A DNA stretch of 64,000 nt from Hetaerina americana (GCA_022747635.1 JAKTNV010000003.1:101540454-101604453); one strand, 5' to 3'; shown: positions 48,546-60,595, counted from the stretch's first letter. A program made the numbers and translations. Notes: a model not told the origin generated them from the letters alone.

Positions 48546-49522
48546 ATTGCAAAAATAAAATCTCGTGAGAATACCGGACATCACCTCATTCTGTGTTTAC
48601 GGAAACGCGTATTGATTCCCCCCGCGCTACGTTCCCTTGGCTACAATTTTCTTCGGGGTAAAGGTCATGGACGTTACATTGAGACAGATGATTCTGTAGG
48701 TTGAGTTCTCATTCAGGTTTGTGGAAAAAAAATAGTGAAACGATTGCAGCGCTCGAATTGGGAGAGAGGAAACGATTATAAGGTCTCGGAAGATCTCGTG
48801 CGTACTTTTGGCGTACCGTCCAACATTTTCGCTCAAAACCACGACTTCCATTCCACTTAACCACACCAAATACTTGCTGCATATTTTGTAGAACCTTTCA
48901 TTTTTGCTGATATTAAAATCCGATGTCGTAAACGTTTATTCGGTCGATTCGTTTTTAAATATGTAAGGGATTTTTTTATTTCAGGAAAAAAAGTGACACT
49001 CTTGTAATTCATCGACAATACTTAATAAGGGTTAAGTGGCAGCAGAAGTTTTCACTAATGTGGAAATGATGAATTTTGTAAGTAACTGAATTGGAAAAAA
49101 CAAGTCCTTTCGCTTGGTGTTACCTGCGCTAATCTGATAACTTAAAGGTAGTTGTTTCGAATACCGCCAAAAATGGATGAAAAGCTGTATCATATGTAGA
49201 TTCTGAAAATGGATATCGATGAAAAAGGTAAAATACAAATATAATTTTGATCACTGTATTGCACAAAAGAGGAATAATAGAGCTTAATATAAAAATATAA
49301 GTATCAGTGCTTTACTTTAGTTAGCTTTGTCGTATTTCACCTGCCGGTGAAACGTTCCAAAATTGTGTTATATTTTTTAGAATTTCCTTGCCAAAAAATT
49401 GACCGCACGCAGATTCTAGCGTAGCAATAAACCTATTATTATGCCTTGGATTCAAAGTAACCGCCAAAAATGAGAACCGTTCTCCTCCTTGCTATCTACT
49501 TTAGTTTCCATATAATATGTAA
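48546..49522. other. Unassigned AT-rich sequence
   Basis: Nothing recognised. Confidence 0.4.
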
Positions 49523-49539
49523 GTATATATATAATTATA

Positions 49540-49607
<68 letters not shown>
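49523..49607. repeat. (TA)n microsatellite
   Basis: TA dinucleotides with a few interruptions in the first 25 bp, then uninterrupted to 49606. Confidence 0.97.
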
Positions 49608-49608
<1 letters not shown>

Positions 49609-49737
49609 CATAAAATGAACATAACTTTAAAATGTAGCGCTTAGGAGCGATGACACAAATGTATCAAAAAATACTTAATTAAATATAGAATATAAAAAAA
49701 TATCACTTTACCCAAGGACCCATTGTATTGATACTAT

Positions 49738-50785
49738 ATTATTATTATTAGATAATCTACCGGTTGAGGTAGGTTTTTGGATGGACACAGCTCCTTAATT
49801 AATATTTTGTGACTCCTAGCTAAACACAACATCCTACTCTACATCAGGTCCCTCTTCATCTCTGAGTACCTTCTTCCTCCCTTCATCCCATCCAACATCC
49901 CTATCCTGTTCCTTCCCTTTCCTCGTTTTCCCAACATTCTCCCCTCTATCACAGTCTTCAACATCCCACTGCCGGTCAATACCCCCTTCATCCACTTTTC
50001 CTGCCTCCGTAGGATTTCTCCCAACATACCCCTCTCTTCGCCCACAATACCAAGTACTTCCTCATTTGTTTTCTTCTCTGTCCATTTCACCTTCTCCATT
50101 CTTCTCCACACCCACATTTCAAAAGCCTCCAGTCTACGTCTATCCTCCTGCTTCAACGACCACGTTTCTGCGCCGTGCATAGCTACGCTCCATATCAAAG
50201 TTTTTACGAGTCTTTTCTTAACATCCTTACTCAACGTCCCCGTCATCAACTCCCTCCTCCTTGTGAAAACCTCTTTGCCTAGCGCAATTCTTCTCCTTAC
50301 GTCCCTACTACTCTGACCGTGTTGGCCCAAAACACTACCGAGATACGTAAACTGTTCTACCTGCTCTAATTTTTGCCCTCCTATTTTGATGTTAAGCTTA
50401 GCCTTTTTCTTTCTAGAAAATCGCATAACCTTTGTTTTATTAATATTGATTCTCATCTCATATCGGTCGCACTGAATTTCCAATGCACTAAGCATTGCTT
50501 GCAACCCCTTGGCTGACTGGCAAACTAAAGCTTGGTCATCAGCAAATCTAACTGATTTTACGAATTCCCCGCCCACTTTCATTCCTACCTCTAGTTCTTC
50601 CCATGCCTCTTTACTCATTTCCTCTGCATACAGGTTGAACAGCAACGATGATAATGGGCAACCCTGCCTTACACCTCTTCCTAACACTGCCCATCCGGAC
50701 TCCCCGTTCCCCACTCGCACCTGAGCAGTCTGAGACATGTACAGGTACGCTTTTTCGAAATCTATGAAACAGGCAAATACCACCT
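49738..50785 (-). mobile_element. 5'-truncated LINE, endonuclease-reverse-transcriptase type
   Basis: The element is read on the minus strand. It has a 3' untranslated segment ending in an (AAT)n tail at about 49739-49753, a C-terminal coding region, and a 5' break inside the reverse transcriptase beside a TA array (50788-50815). Related fragments of the same general kind follow at 50.9, 51.8, 53.9 and 59-61 kb. The clade is uncertain; the HGAETWSL...EMWVWRRM wording is typical of the RTE-like elements common in insects. Confidence 0.88.
49839..50783 (-). CDS. LINE reverse transcriptase, open but truncated
   Basis: A 314-codon uninterrupted frame. It starts in the palm with FACFIDFEKAY (normally followed by DRV), jumps in frame to LYMSQTAQVRVGNGES, then GVRQGCPLSSLLFNLYAEE, the catalytic box FADDQALV, MRININKTKVMRFS, FTYLGSVLGQHG, and the C-terminal HGAETWSLKQEDRRRLEAFE, WVWRRMEKVKWTEKKTNEEV. 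Between FEKAY and LYMSQ about 27 residues seem to be lost without breaking the frame. The fingers region and the endonuclease are absent, so it is not autonomous. The first ATG is only the first Met in the remnant, not a real start. Confidence 0.9.
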   Translation of the reverse strand: MVFACFIDFEKAYLYMSQTAQVRVGNGESGWAVLGRGVRQGCPLSSLLFNLYAEEMSKEAWEELEVGMKVGGEFVKSVRFADDQALVCQSAKGLQAMLSALEIQCDRYEMRININKTKVMRFSRKKKAKLNIKIGGQKLEQVEQFTYLGSVLGQHGQSSRDVRRRIALGKEVFTRRRELMTGTLSKDVKKRLVKTLIWSVAMHGAETWSLKQEDRRRLEAFEMWVWRRMEKVKWTEKKTNEEVLGIVGEERGMLGEILRRQEKWMKGVLTGSGMLKTVIEGRMLGKRGKGRNRIGMLDGMKGGRRYSEMKRDLM

Positions 50786-50787
50786 AT

Positions 50788-50815
50788 ATACATATATATA
50801 TATATACTATATTAT
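50788..50815. repeat. Short (TA)n tract
   Basis: TATA-rich tract at the 5' break of the minus-strand LINE. Confidence 0.85.
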
Positions 50816-50947
50816 ATGTGCTTTTTTCTTTTATTTCTTACAGATGTCTTTTTTATAGACACACACACACAAATGCTCCATTATCACCCGTTTTCTTAAC
50901 GCATTTGTGGAGGAAATGTTAAAGAGTCGGTGGGGAATTTATAAAAT

Positions 50948-51660
50948 CAAGTCAGTTTGTGGCTAATGAAGCTTTACGTGGCCAGTCTGCAAGGGGGTTA
51001 CAAGCATTACTTGACCGAATTGAAAAGTCAGAGTAAGTTATGGGATGAGAATCCATGTAAACAAAACAAAGATTTTTAGGTTTTCGAGGAGGAAGGCTGA
51101 GTGACACGTTGAAATAGGAGAACAAAAAACTAGAGCAGGTGAAATAGTAGGCAGTGTTTTGAAGCAAGATATGTAGGAGGGATATCAGAAGAAGAAGTGT
51201 GTCGGGCAAAGATGCTTTCACTAAGAGAAGGGAATTTATTTGTGGACTTAAAGAGTAAGAATCTTAAGGAAAGACCTTAAAATATGATATGGAGCACGCT
51301 TTGGATGACGCTGAAACATGGCCGTTGAAACGAGATAATAGGCGTGGGTTGGAGCTTTTTGAAATTTGGGCGTGCAGAAGGATGGGGAAGCTGGAACCGA
51401 AGGAAAGGAAAACAAACGAGGAAGTGCTGAGCAGTTGGCGGTTGACGAGAGGGAATTATTGGCAGAAATCCAAAGGAGGCAGGAAAGGGGGATGCAGTGC
51501 ATTTTGATAGGCGGTTTGATGTTGAGGTATGAGCGGGAGGTAAGACCATTTGGTAAAAGAGGTAGAAGTGGGAAGAAAGGATAGGTATGTTGGAGGGAAT
51601 GAAGAGCGGAATGAAATATGGGAGGAGGTCGAGGCCGATGAGGCCGATTGTCAGACTGTG
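50948..51660 (+). pseudogene. LINE reverse transcriptase C-terminal half, decayed
   Basis: Same family type as the neighbouring minus-strand LINE but inverted. I read QFVANEALRGQSARGLQALL, then after a stop YGMRIHVNKTKIFRFSRRKA, further on DAFTKRREFICGLKSKN, AETWPLKRDNRRGLELFEIW, RRMGKLEPKERKTNEEV and GMLEGMKSGMKYG. The blocks are in order but in different frames with many stops. Fingers and palm before the FADD box are missing. Being inverted relative to 49.7-50.8 kb, transcripts crossing both could form an imperfect foldback. Confidence 0.82.
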
Positions 51661-51746
51661 CTTTTTAGAGCTGGCGGAGAAAGTTAACGTTGTTCAGTCT
51701 GTACTTTCCATAATAGATAGAATACCGAATAATAATAAATAATGTT

Positions 51747-51748
<2 letters not shown>

Positions 51749-51795
<47 letters not shown>
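51749..51795. repeat. (TA)n microsatellite
   Basis: Uninterrupted TA array between two LINE fragments. Confidence 0.95.
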
Positions 51796-51797
<2 letters not shown>

Positions 51798-51821
51798 CTA
51801 ATATAATATCTATATCAAATA

Positions 51822-53710
51822 GAAGGACAATGGAAAGAAATAAAGAATATCATAACTGAAGTAGCAGATGAGCAACTCGTTAGGAAGACGCCGAAATCTA
51901 AGCACCCATGGATAACAGCTCGAATAACAGACCTCATGGAAGCAAGAAAATGGAATTATAATTTAAGAAATGAAACTGAGGAAACCCTTTATATGAAGTT
52001 GTGGAACTAAGTCACAAGAGATCGTGAGAAGGTCAAGGAAGAGTTGGTAGAAAGCTGCTGCAAGGGAATCAAGCACAACATAAAGAAGGGAAGCAGCGAA
52101 ACTGCTTAGAAAATGGAAAAGGGGCAATTCGCAGACAGAGAAACAAAATTCCCTGACCCCCAAGATGATTATGGAAATATTATGATAAAAGACATTGGGA
52201 AGATATGGAAGAAATACATTAAAGTACTATGCCAAGGGTCCATACCACGTAGATGTGACCTAATTGATGAAGAAATCATCCTAGAAGAAGACGAATGGGG
52301 ACCGGAGATACTGTGAAGCAAATTCAACGGAGCCCCTTGAAAGACCTGAAGAATAACAAGGCACCATTAATTGAGAAAATAAACGGAGAAATAATCAAGG
52401 CGCTCTGGGTCAAAGCTAAGGACACCCTCTTTGGAATGATAAAAAATAGCTACGGCAGCGGGACACTACCCGAGGACTTCGAGAAGAGAGGGATAAGCTC
52501 AATACCGAATAAATGGATAAAACAGATAAATTCAAAGGGCAGAGAACATTTAGCTTAATGCCTAACGCATCGAAAATGCTTGCGCAGATATTTAGCGGAA
52601 GCATAGAAGGCAATATAGAAAACTCCTTATGGAAATGCAACTTGAAATAAGGAAAAACGAGGAGAAAGATAGGAAATATTCAGTACGATGCCACTGGACG
52701 AAAAAATGATACATGCAAGCATGCATTTATTTGTGGAATTTGTAGACGTGGAGAAGGGTTTCAAAAATGACGAATGAAACCTTATGTTCCGGATACCAGA
52801 AGCACTTGGGATAGACTGCAACGAAAGAGGAATAATCCATCACCTACACAAGAATGAGTCGACCACCACCCAAATGAAGAACGGAAGGAAAATAGGAGCC
52901 AAAATAAACAAAGGAGTAAACAAGGATGTAACATCTCGCCAGTGTTTTTGAGCGTTTACCTAGAAGTGTCAATAAAGGAAGCATAAGAATTGGACATCGA
53001 AAGAGTTAAGATAAATGGCGATGGAAGTAACGGCTCCAGTTCGCAGATTACATTGCATTAGTAGCAATAAACGCGAGAAGGCCTGCGAGCAACTGTAAAT
53101 GCAATGTACCAAGTATTTCGGAATTATAATATACACAAGAGAGAAAATAAAGACAGATATCACAATTCGAGGGGAAAACTGCAGCAAATGGAATCCTTCA
53201 TCGACTTGTGCAGACGCATAACTTGGGATGGAAGAAGTTCGACCGACATCCAGAGAATATTGGCTCAGGTAAAGAAGGCGTTTATGAAGAAGAGGCAATT
53301 ACGGGCTCGTACTATGTTCAAAGAACCTGAGGTTGCAAACGAGGAAGCAGTTCCTCAAAAATTTCGTATGGAGCATGACACTGTACATTTCAGACTCATT
53401 ATACATTGGGAAAGTGGACCAGTAACGATGGAAGTAATTAAAGCATGGTGCTGGAGGAGAAACCTGAAGATTTAATGGACAAACAATTGTATACAGATGA
53501 GCAAAACAGGATAGGACAATATGGAGAAAGGTACAGCAAAGAAGACCTGGATGGATTGGTCACACCTCGAGACACAATGAATTAGTTGGAAACATAATAT
53601 AAGCGAAGATCCCGTGAGGAAGATCAAAAGGGCAGACCATAGGGCAAATAAAGAAGTACGTAATACAGAGAATCAAAATATATCAGAGGGTGAGGCTATT
53701 AGCACTGAAT
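51822..53710 (+). pseudogene. LINE coding relic, linker to C terminus
   Basis: The longest LINE relic. Blocks in order: a linker between endonuclease and reverse transcriptase (KHPWITARITDLMEARKWNY), DLKNNKAPLIEKINGEIIKA (fingers), SYGSGTLPEDFEK, a decayed palm with FVDVEKGF-like text near 52740, ADYIALVA replacing the ADD box near 53047, ITWDGRSSTDIQRILAQVKK, AFMKKRQLRA, and IKAWCWRRNLKI near the C terminus. Numerous stops and frameshifts rule out function. The GRSSTDI...MKKRQL wording differs from the 49.8-kb copy, so a second subfamily is present. The two ends lie close to TA-rich tracts. Confidence 0.85.
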
Positions 53711-53889
53711 TGAGAAATTTGGTGAGCTTTAGTAAACCAATCATTGGATTGAAATACCGGTTATGAATTATATACATATACTTATGAGTATTACAGTATA
53801 TCATCAGTAAAATAATATATATATATTTACATGTTTATATTTATTTTTAATACACATATAATGTATATAAACATACCTATTATTCCTTT

Positions 53890-53990
53890 ATTTGTTTTCC
53901 TTTTCATTCACTTTACTTTCTCCATTCTTCTCTATACCCGCATCAACCGCCTCCAATCTACGCTTGCCCTCTTTCCTCAGTAGCCGAAGA
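53890..53990 (-). pseudogene. Small LINE C-terminal fragment
   Basis: On the minus strand the text RRLEAV followed by frame-shifted EKNGESKVNEKENK corresponds to RLEAFEMWVWRRMEKVKWTE of the LINE at 49.8 kb. The nucleotide wording (CTTTCTCCATTCTTCTC on the + strand) matches 50090-50115. Flanks are unrelated. Confidence 0.65.
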
Positions 53991-55342
53991 GCTATTCTAA
54001 TGAATACTGATAGAAATAGTTATCATTAGACCAATTATTGACTTTAATTCTAAGTTAGAGATCAAAACTTGATGAAACAATATTAATTATTTTAAATATT
54101 CTTTGCGGACTATCCCATGGTAAAATTAAAACTTCTCCCCAGACATAGACTCTTAGGTATCGTATTTTTCACCAGAAGCCCTAATGGCAAAGAAATGATT
54201 GATTTCAAGTTAACTTGGATGTTGGATATCCTGATCTTGTAGCTTATACTTTTAGCCTAGTATGAATTATTGATTTATTAATGATTCCTGACATACCGCG
54301 TATTTCTATCCGTGTGATACAATTCTTTCCCAGCGCAGCGATATAGCGGAGGACCGAATCGGGTGTTTTTCTCCGAGGATTTCGCATATGTCATGAATTG
54401 GGTGAGCCAAAGGAATATCGGTTTAGAGAGTCAAAAGAGCAGTGAGCTTGAAAACCGCAGGAACGTGATTCGCAACGTGGATTGCCAATAAAGTCGAAGT
54501 TATTTTTGTATAACCACAGATGGTGGTCAGGAGGTACTGTCCTTTCTGCGAAACTGGAGACACCAAACGACCTTCTAACGTCGGAAAGCTCTGTTATCAT
54601 TTCCTTTGGCCCACAAAATGTACCTTGACCTTTGGAGGTGACCAATCATGTCGGTTGTGTCGGAGTCCTTTGCCGACCAACAGGGATGCACGTACTACAT
54701 AGCGCGTTAATTGGGCTTGAAAGGACTCCACATAAATCTCGTTAGACGTAGCGTTGAAGGGGTGTTTCCAGGCAATAGTTACTCTGGTTACGGATCGGAT
54801 TCGGGTAAAAAGAGAAAGCGGACAAGGCTGGGCGACTCACGTCTTTTGTCCAAGGCTCCGTGTCCGACCGCTCCAACCTTTGGACCAGAGGTGGCGCGAT
54901 TTTTTGGTTTTGTGACCTCAACGTTATAACTCGCATTTCATGAGAAGCTATTGGGCTGTTCACGTGAGAGGAATGCCTCCTTCTCGGAACCCGTGACATT
55001 CGAAGTACATGGGATTAAAAATAATCTCGGACTCTTGAATTCTCCTTTTCTCCCCCACTCTCTTAGTAATTATTATTGGATAAATGGATGCGAGTCTTGG
55101 GCCAAGACAAAATCACAAAGAAGCTTTTATTATTTTGTTTGTTGGTACATGGCTTTACTTTGGGTTTCAGGGACAAAGTTCATGTATTCAAATAAGACGG
55201 TATGGAACAGAGGGGACAACTTCAATGACGGGTATTAAGTTAACGTCTGCAGTTGAAATTAATACCGAAGTAATGAAAATGAATATCAGAGGACATGGAG
55301 CAATCCCATGTACAACGAATGTCATGTGTATTATCGTAGGAA
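53991..55342. other. Unassigned sequence
   Basis: No gene supported. A 60-codon open frame at 54520-54702 is cysteine-rich but short and without a recognised zinc-finger spacing. The 54400-54950 stretch is less AT-rich than its surroundings. Confidence 0.4.
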
Positions 55343-55383
55343 AGTAAGTGCAATAAAGTTTTTAAAACTTTATTGCACTTACT
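55343..55383. repeat. 41-bp perfect palindrome
   Basis: AGTAAGTGCAATAAAGTTTT and its exact reverse complement flank a single central base at 55363. There is no spacer, so the 20-bp arms can form a cruciform or an RNA hairpin. Confidence 0.95.
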
Positions 55384-56099
55384 CAAGGTGTTTGGTCAGT
55401 GGAGTAAATATTGAAAATTACTTGGAAAAGCTTATTTATGAATATGAGTTTTCTAAATATAACCCCTTTAACACTTATTCACGGCAAGAGATTCTGAATT
55501 CGAAATTTCAATTAGTATAGTAAACAAGGAAACCGCTCACTGTGAATTTTTTATAACAGCCGTATATGGAAGAATAAAAATAATATTATTCGTGAATATC
55601 TCCATAGTTTAAATACCTTATCATATCCAAGCTTATAGCGTAACGAATCATATAATTTTCGGAGACAACCAAGATTTTGAACATGAGTAGTCCTTGACGA
55701 TATGAGTCTCAAAATGCTGATATTTTAGTGGTATGCTGGAGTGCCATTGAATATCATTGATCTTTCAATATACAGTATATACAATACACCTATATGTATA
55801 AAGATTCTCAAAACATGTTCATAGATAGTTCAGTCTTCCATAAAAATTTTATTTCTTTTATTCGTACAAACTTTAATATGAAATGTACATAAATGTACTT
55901 TGTAGAAATCTACAAACGTACTTTTTAATTGATATAGACTTAAGTGTCAAATAATAAAATTTGAATCGAAGCATCGCAGACAAGTTGTTGGTGCTATTAC
56001 GTATCACACGGAATTATTTCAGGGATTCAGCTCAAAAGATATCGACAAATTTTATTCTTGTCTCATTTGAGTTTCATAGTTATTTTTTCTTCATGATTA
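55384..56099. other. Unassigned AT-rich sequence
   Basis: Nothing recognised. Confidence 0.4.
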
Positions 56100-57600
56100 A
56101 TTTTTAACCCAATGACTGTTTGCTCTCTTCTAAACACTTGTTTCTCTATTATTCCTATTATATTCTCTAAATTGCCCTGACATGCCTTCGCATTTCTTCG
56201 CTTTGACGACTTCTTATCTGCCTTTACAAATACTTTTACACATCTTATCGGGGGATCTTCCTTTACGCCTCTTTCGACTGCTAGCTTTTCCTTCTAAAAC
56301 TGTTTTCGGTCAGGTGTCGTGTTTCTGCATATAAATCCACTCAATACCAATATAGCCACAGTAAGAGTGTGTGACAGGAGGTGTCAGGGCACATACCATG
56401 GAAAAGGGGACATGTAGTCCATGAGATTGTTGAGTTTTCATGCATCTTAGTGAAGTGCTTCCGAACTTCACGCATTATATTTTCAGCTCGGAGCAACACT
56501 ATTTTTGAAATAGAGTCACCTTGGTGTCTGACATCCCGTTAAGTCCTTTCTGTTTCTTCCTTCGCTGCTGATGCTGGATACAGAAGATAAGTCTTTTAGG
56601 TTTTATTTATCAACAATATGCGTTCTTCCTGTTTTGCCGAACAGTGCACGATCTAAGCTCTATTGATTCTTGTCTCCGGGTTTTTTCTTTTTTTTTATCA
56701 CATTCTACAAATTTAAGGGTATCCTCTCAGATGCCTTTCTGTGCCCACCGCTACAGCTCAGCCATTGTACAGACTCAACACAACCACATTGCACAACTCA
56801 ACTGATGTTTTCTTTGTGAAAATACACTCTTGCAGCGTTTCATTTCTCTCACTCTTCGTTTTCTTGCTCTGACTCCTAACAGAATGTGTGAAATTTAAAA
56901 CCCTTGTTTTCGATCATTTCTTTGTTCTAAATCCTTCAATATTGAGTCCATATTTACTTTTAGTCAATTAGTGTTAATTACTTTAGGATACGGATCACTT
57001 TTCCGTTATGATGGGGCAATGACATTTGCCAAAAAAATTGCTAAAGATTCTGGCCAACATTATCGAAAGATTTTTTCAAATCTATGGACATAGATGTGGA
57101 TACAATTTTGTTTCGTTGATTCTTATCCATTCTCTTCTCTGTAAGATGCTTTAGAGCTAATTCTTTTGTGTCATCATATTCACTTCATCGTAATTGGCTG
57201 GGGATTTCCCTGATCCTTGTTCAATTTTTCGTTAGTGATTCTTTTTATTATCTTTGACGTCTGTTTTTTTCGAAAAGCTTTCACTAAATTCTTATTGTCA
57301 CCCATCGATAATTTTCCAATTTATCGAAAGTTAGAGACCGAGTTTAAATTTTGTTTAATTTCCTAATCAGCATATTTATTAAGATCTGATACGATATTAT
57401 CATTAAATTCGGATTGAAATTGAAACTTAGTCGATTTGTAGATGCTCCATATATTCTCACAATTTCTTAACGTATTTTCATCTTGTCTTTTGTTGTCTTC
57501 AATTATAATATCCCTTCTGCTAAGCTGAAATTTTTTCAGTGTTGCATTATTTTACTCAAGATGTTGAGACCTTATAGACTACAAACCGTAATTCAAACTA
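56100..57600 (-). pseudogene. Heavily decayed LINE
   Basis: On the minus strand I can read ALKHLTEKRMDKNQRN then STSMSIDLKKSFDNVG at about 57050-57170, which matches a reverse-transcriptase palm (D-L-K-K-A-F-D-N-V). Near 56220-56310 the text KTVLEGKASSRKRRKGRSPD resembles the C-terminal TV.EGK..GKR.RGRP motif of these elements. Between them no motif survives. Order and orientation are right for one LINE, but the middle is too decayed to prove continuity. Its upstream part was copied to 59.7 kb. Confidence 0.55.
57356..57581 (+). repeat. Dispersed duplication, copy 1
   Basis: About 226 bp nearly identical to 59700-59974 in the same orientation, from TAATTTCCTAATCAGCATAT to CCTTATAGACTA. This copy lacks a 56-bp block present in the other. 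Confidence 0.93.
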
Positions 57601-59044
57601 TGCCTACGATTTTCTTTTGCATTTCTTCACACTAATTCACCATCCTTTGTTTCCTGAATTTTCTTGTCTGTCATTCCTTATCACTCACTCAACGCTCAAG
57701 GATTTTAGTTGCAACATTAAGTTTGTAATTCATGATTTCCTTTCAATTTATATTCTTTTCCCATAAAGGTTAAAGTTCAACTTGCATACTGATCTGATTT
57801 TTTCGTTTTATAACGTTTCCTAACATGAACTCGAATCAGTATGTATTCTTTAACATCAACTCTATAAACAGGTTGGGATATTAGTCTCGATGGAATTTCT
57901 TTGAGACATGTTTCCCACGATGTAATCTTTATTAAGGGTACTTCTACATCACCTCGAGCTGCCACGTGTGGCAAAGGATGTTAGGGCACTAACCATGAAC
58001 ATGTGGTCGACGAAGCGCTGAAAGATTAGATTGACATTGATTTGTTAATGTATCACTCTTCTGTTGTGGTCGTGAACTGCGAGAGTGGAGAACGACCTTG
58101 AATCTGCTCGCTTGACATTATATCTCGACGTCGTAAGTAATATCGCACGATTGATACGTTTGCTTTAAACATCAGTTGAGTCTTTTGAATCTTCAAAAGT
58201 CCCCATTTCAGTTAAAGGAGTGATAGCTTCATGCTTTGTTTCCTACCAGAGCGGTTTTTCATTAATCGGTGGTTTTTACAGTGATTTAGTTTGTTCTCAC
58301 GCAACTCGATTCGACGAAATTTCGTGCCTACGATACAAAACCATTGACCTCGGAGCAAATGTTATCCTAGATTCATTTCTGTACTGGGGTTAACGGAATT
58401 ATGCACATTGTAATTAAGAACATCTCTGGAAATTCCAATAATTAATCTTCGAACTTATTGTGCCTCTGCATTTTTTTTACAGATGAGGTCTAAAAAACGG
58501 CAATGGTAACAGTTGCCCTTGGCTTTGTCATTAAGTTAATTGCTTCATCTCATGGCTCCAATCTTGGTTAATTTGGAATAGGGAACTATTTTGGAATGTG
58601 AGCCACACCCTCGCCTTTGGACGTTTTGCATTCTATTATGACAAACCATGAATCTGTATATTTCTTTCAACAGTTTTTTAAAAACAGTGTTCGGAGCTCT
58701 TAGTCGGCATTAGTTACTGGAGGTCACGCGCTTGCGACAGGGAACCGGTCCACTTTTAACATTTGAGAAATTAAAGCGCTTTCCTGGGAAAGTCAGCATT
58801 TCTGTCCCACACAGTGTGTACTAAGAACTAGAAAACCTTTGTCAGCATTATTCCTACAAATTAAAGTAGCTCCTTTGAGGGTCGGCTATCAGTATCGGAA
58901 ATAATTAATATAATTTCCAATCATTTTTACTTATCAGATATTATGTATTGAGAGTGAAATTGAAAAGATTATTTTTCCAAATTTTGAGAATGGGAATCAT
59001 AACATTTTTTGGGCCAAAATGGTAATACGGGTATATTTTAATAA
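57601..59044. other. Unassigned AT-rich sequence
   Basis: Possibly further decayed LINE, but I see no convincing motif. The minus-strand frame at 57777-57974 is unsupported. Confidence 0.4.
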
Positions 59045-59540
59045 TTGTTGGACATTATCAATTTTCGGGGGGAGAATGAAGGAGTACAAGGAGCCAGTTG
59101 ATGAAATCCTAGCTGAGGATAAGGGATCGGGTACTGCAGAAAAAATATGTCAATATCTCAAACAAGGAATATATCGGCAAACCAAACAATAAGGTGGATA
59201 AATAGAACAATATGTTATAAAGCCATGGATTATAGAGGAATTGATTCGTAAGGTAAACGATAGAAGGAACTGGAAGAACGTAAGCACAGTATAGGGATAA
59301 GCAACAAACTGAGGCGGTAAACTAATAGTGCAAGTGAAACAGGGAATGGAGTTTTGGGGTAGAGGTAGAAATAGAATATGAAGAAATTACAATATCAGGG
59401 CGTAATTGGGTTGCTATATAGGAAGGTGAAGGAAATATCAGGATAAAAGTTCAGTTTACACTGTGTAAGGTATGTGACGGGTAAAACATTAATAGATGAT
59501 GAAGATAAAAATAGGGTCGAGAGTTTATAAAAAATAGGAA
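59045..59540 (+). pseudogene. LINE linker-region fragment
   Basis: The stretch reads KPWIIEELIRKVNDRRNWKN followed by frame-shifted KLRR, LLYRKVKEISG-like and SSVYTV pieces. This corresponds to the segment between the endonuclease and the reverse transcriptase of the RTE-like LINEs nearby. Many stops are present. Confidence 0.6.
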
Positions 59541-59699
59541 GACTAAGATCACAAAAACATTACGTTTGGGATAAACTAACTATAACGGGTTAAACAGTTA
59601 ACTTTTAGAGAAGTGCTTTGGAGGGGGTGGGCAGAGTGGTGGTGCAGGGAGGGAGTAAAGGGTGGCGGTGACTTTCTGATTTTGATCCCAATGATTTCC

Positions 59700-59974
59700 T
59701 AATTTCCTAATCAGCATATTTATTAAGATCTGATACGATATTATCATTAAATTCGGATTGAAATTGAAACTTAGTCGATTTAACCTTTATAGGCGTACTT
59801 TCGCTCTTCAGTTATTTGTGAAGGTCTGACTTTAATTGTAGATGCTCCATATATTCTCACAATTTCTTAACATATTTGCATCTTATTGTCTTCAATTATA
59901 ATATCCCTTCTGCTAACCTGAATTTCTTTCAGTGTTGCATTATTTTACTCAAGATGTTACGACCTTATAGACTA
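59700..59974 (+). repeat. Dispersed duplication, copy 2
   Basis: Partner of 57356-57581, with an extra 56 bp (about 59781-59836) between CGATTT and GTAGATGC. It lies between two plus-strand LINE fragments. Confidence 0.93.
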
Positions 59975-59999
59975 GAGATTTAAAAATTACATAACCATG

Positions 60000-60595
60000 A
60001 ATTTAACATTAAAATTTGGAGGGCATAAACTAGATCAAGCGGATCAGTTTACCTATTTAGGAAGTCTCCAAATAAGGACGTAAGAAGGAGAATTGCTCCA
60101 GGCAAATTAACTCTGAAAGCGAGGGAGGAGATGGCAGGGATTTTGAGTAAGGACGTTGAGAAAAGATTGGCGAAAGCTTTGATACGGAGCGTAGTTTTTG
60201 CGCGGTGCGCAAAGTTTATCTTAGGGGCAAGATAACGGGCGAAGATTGGAGGCTATTGAGATGTGGGCGTGGAGAAGGACGGGAAAGGTAAAATGGACGG
60301 AAAGGATAACATGGTAGGTGAGGAAAGGGGGTTGTTGTGATAATTCCAAAGAAGGCAGGAAAAATGGATGCATATTTTATTTAAAGATGTGAAGCGTTGA
60401 AAACTTCGATAGAGGGGAGGGTGTTAGGCAAGCGAGAAGGGAAGAGATTGAAGCGAGCAGGCGTGTTAAAGGAGGGTGGGAGAGTGCAGGATGGAAGAGG
60501 GGCATGCTATTGAGAAGTACATACATGTATGGTGTTGCGCTGTGTGAGGCTAAGGTATGTAGCGGTGGTGTCTGGGGGTGCATCCAAAGCGAATC
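60000..60595 (+). pseudogene. LINE reverse transcriptase C-terminal fragment
   Basis: Recognisable blocks: LDQADQFTYLGS-like text near 60035-60065, NKDVRRRIAPGKLTLKAREE, MAGILSKDVEKRLAKALIRS, then frame-shifted EMWAWRRTGKVKWTE and VGEERGLL, QRRQEKWMHILFKD and a basic tail. The order matches the 49.8-kb LINE from its YLGS block to near its end. Stops and frameshifts are frequent. The palm with the FADD box is not present here. Confidence 0.75.

Noticed and set aside
54520..54702. Cysteine-rich 60-codon frame, considered as a zinc finger or gag-like protein
   Set aside because: Cysteine spacing fits no finger type I know and the frame is short with no homologous neighbours.
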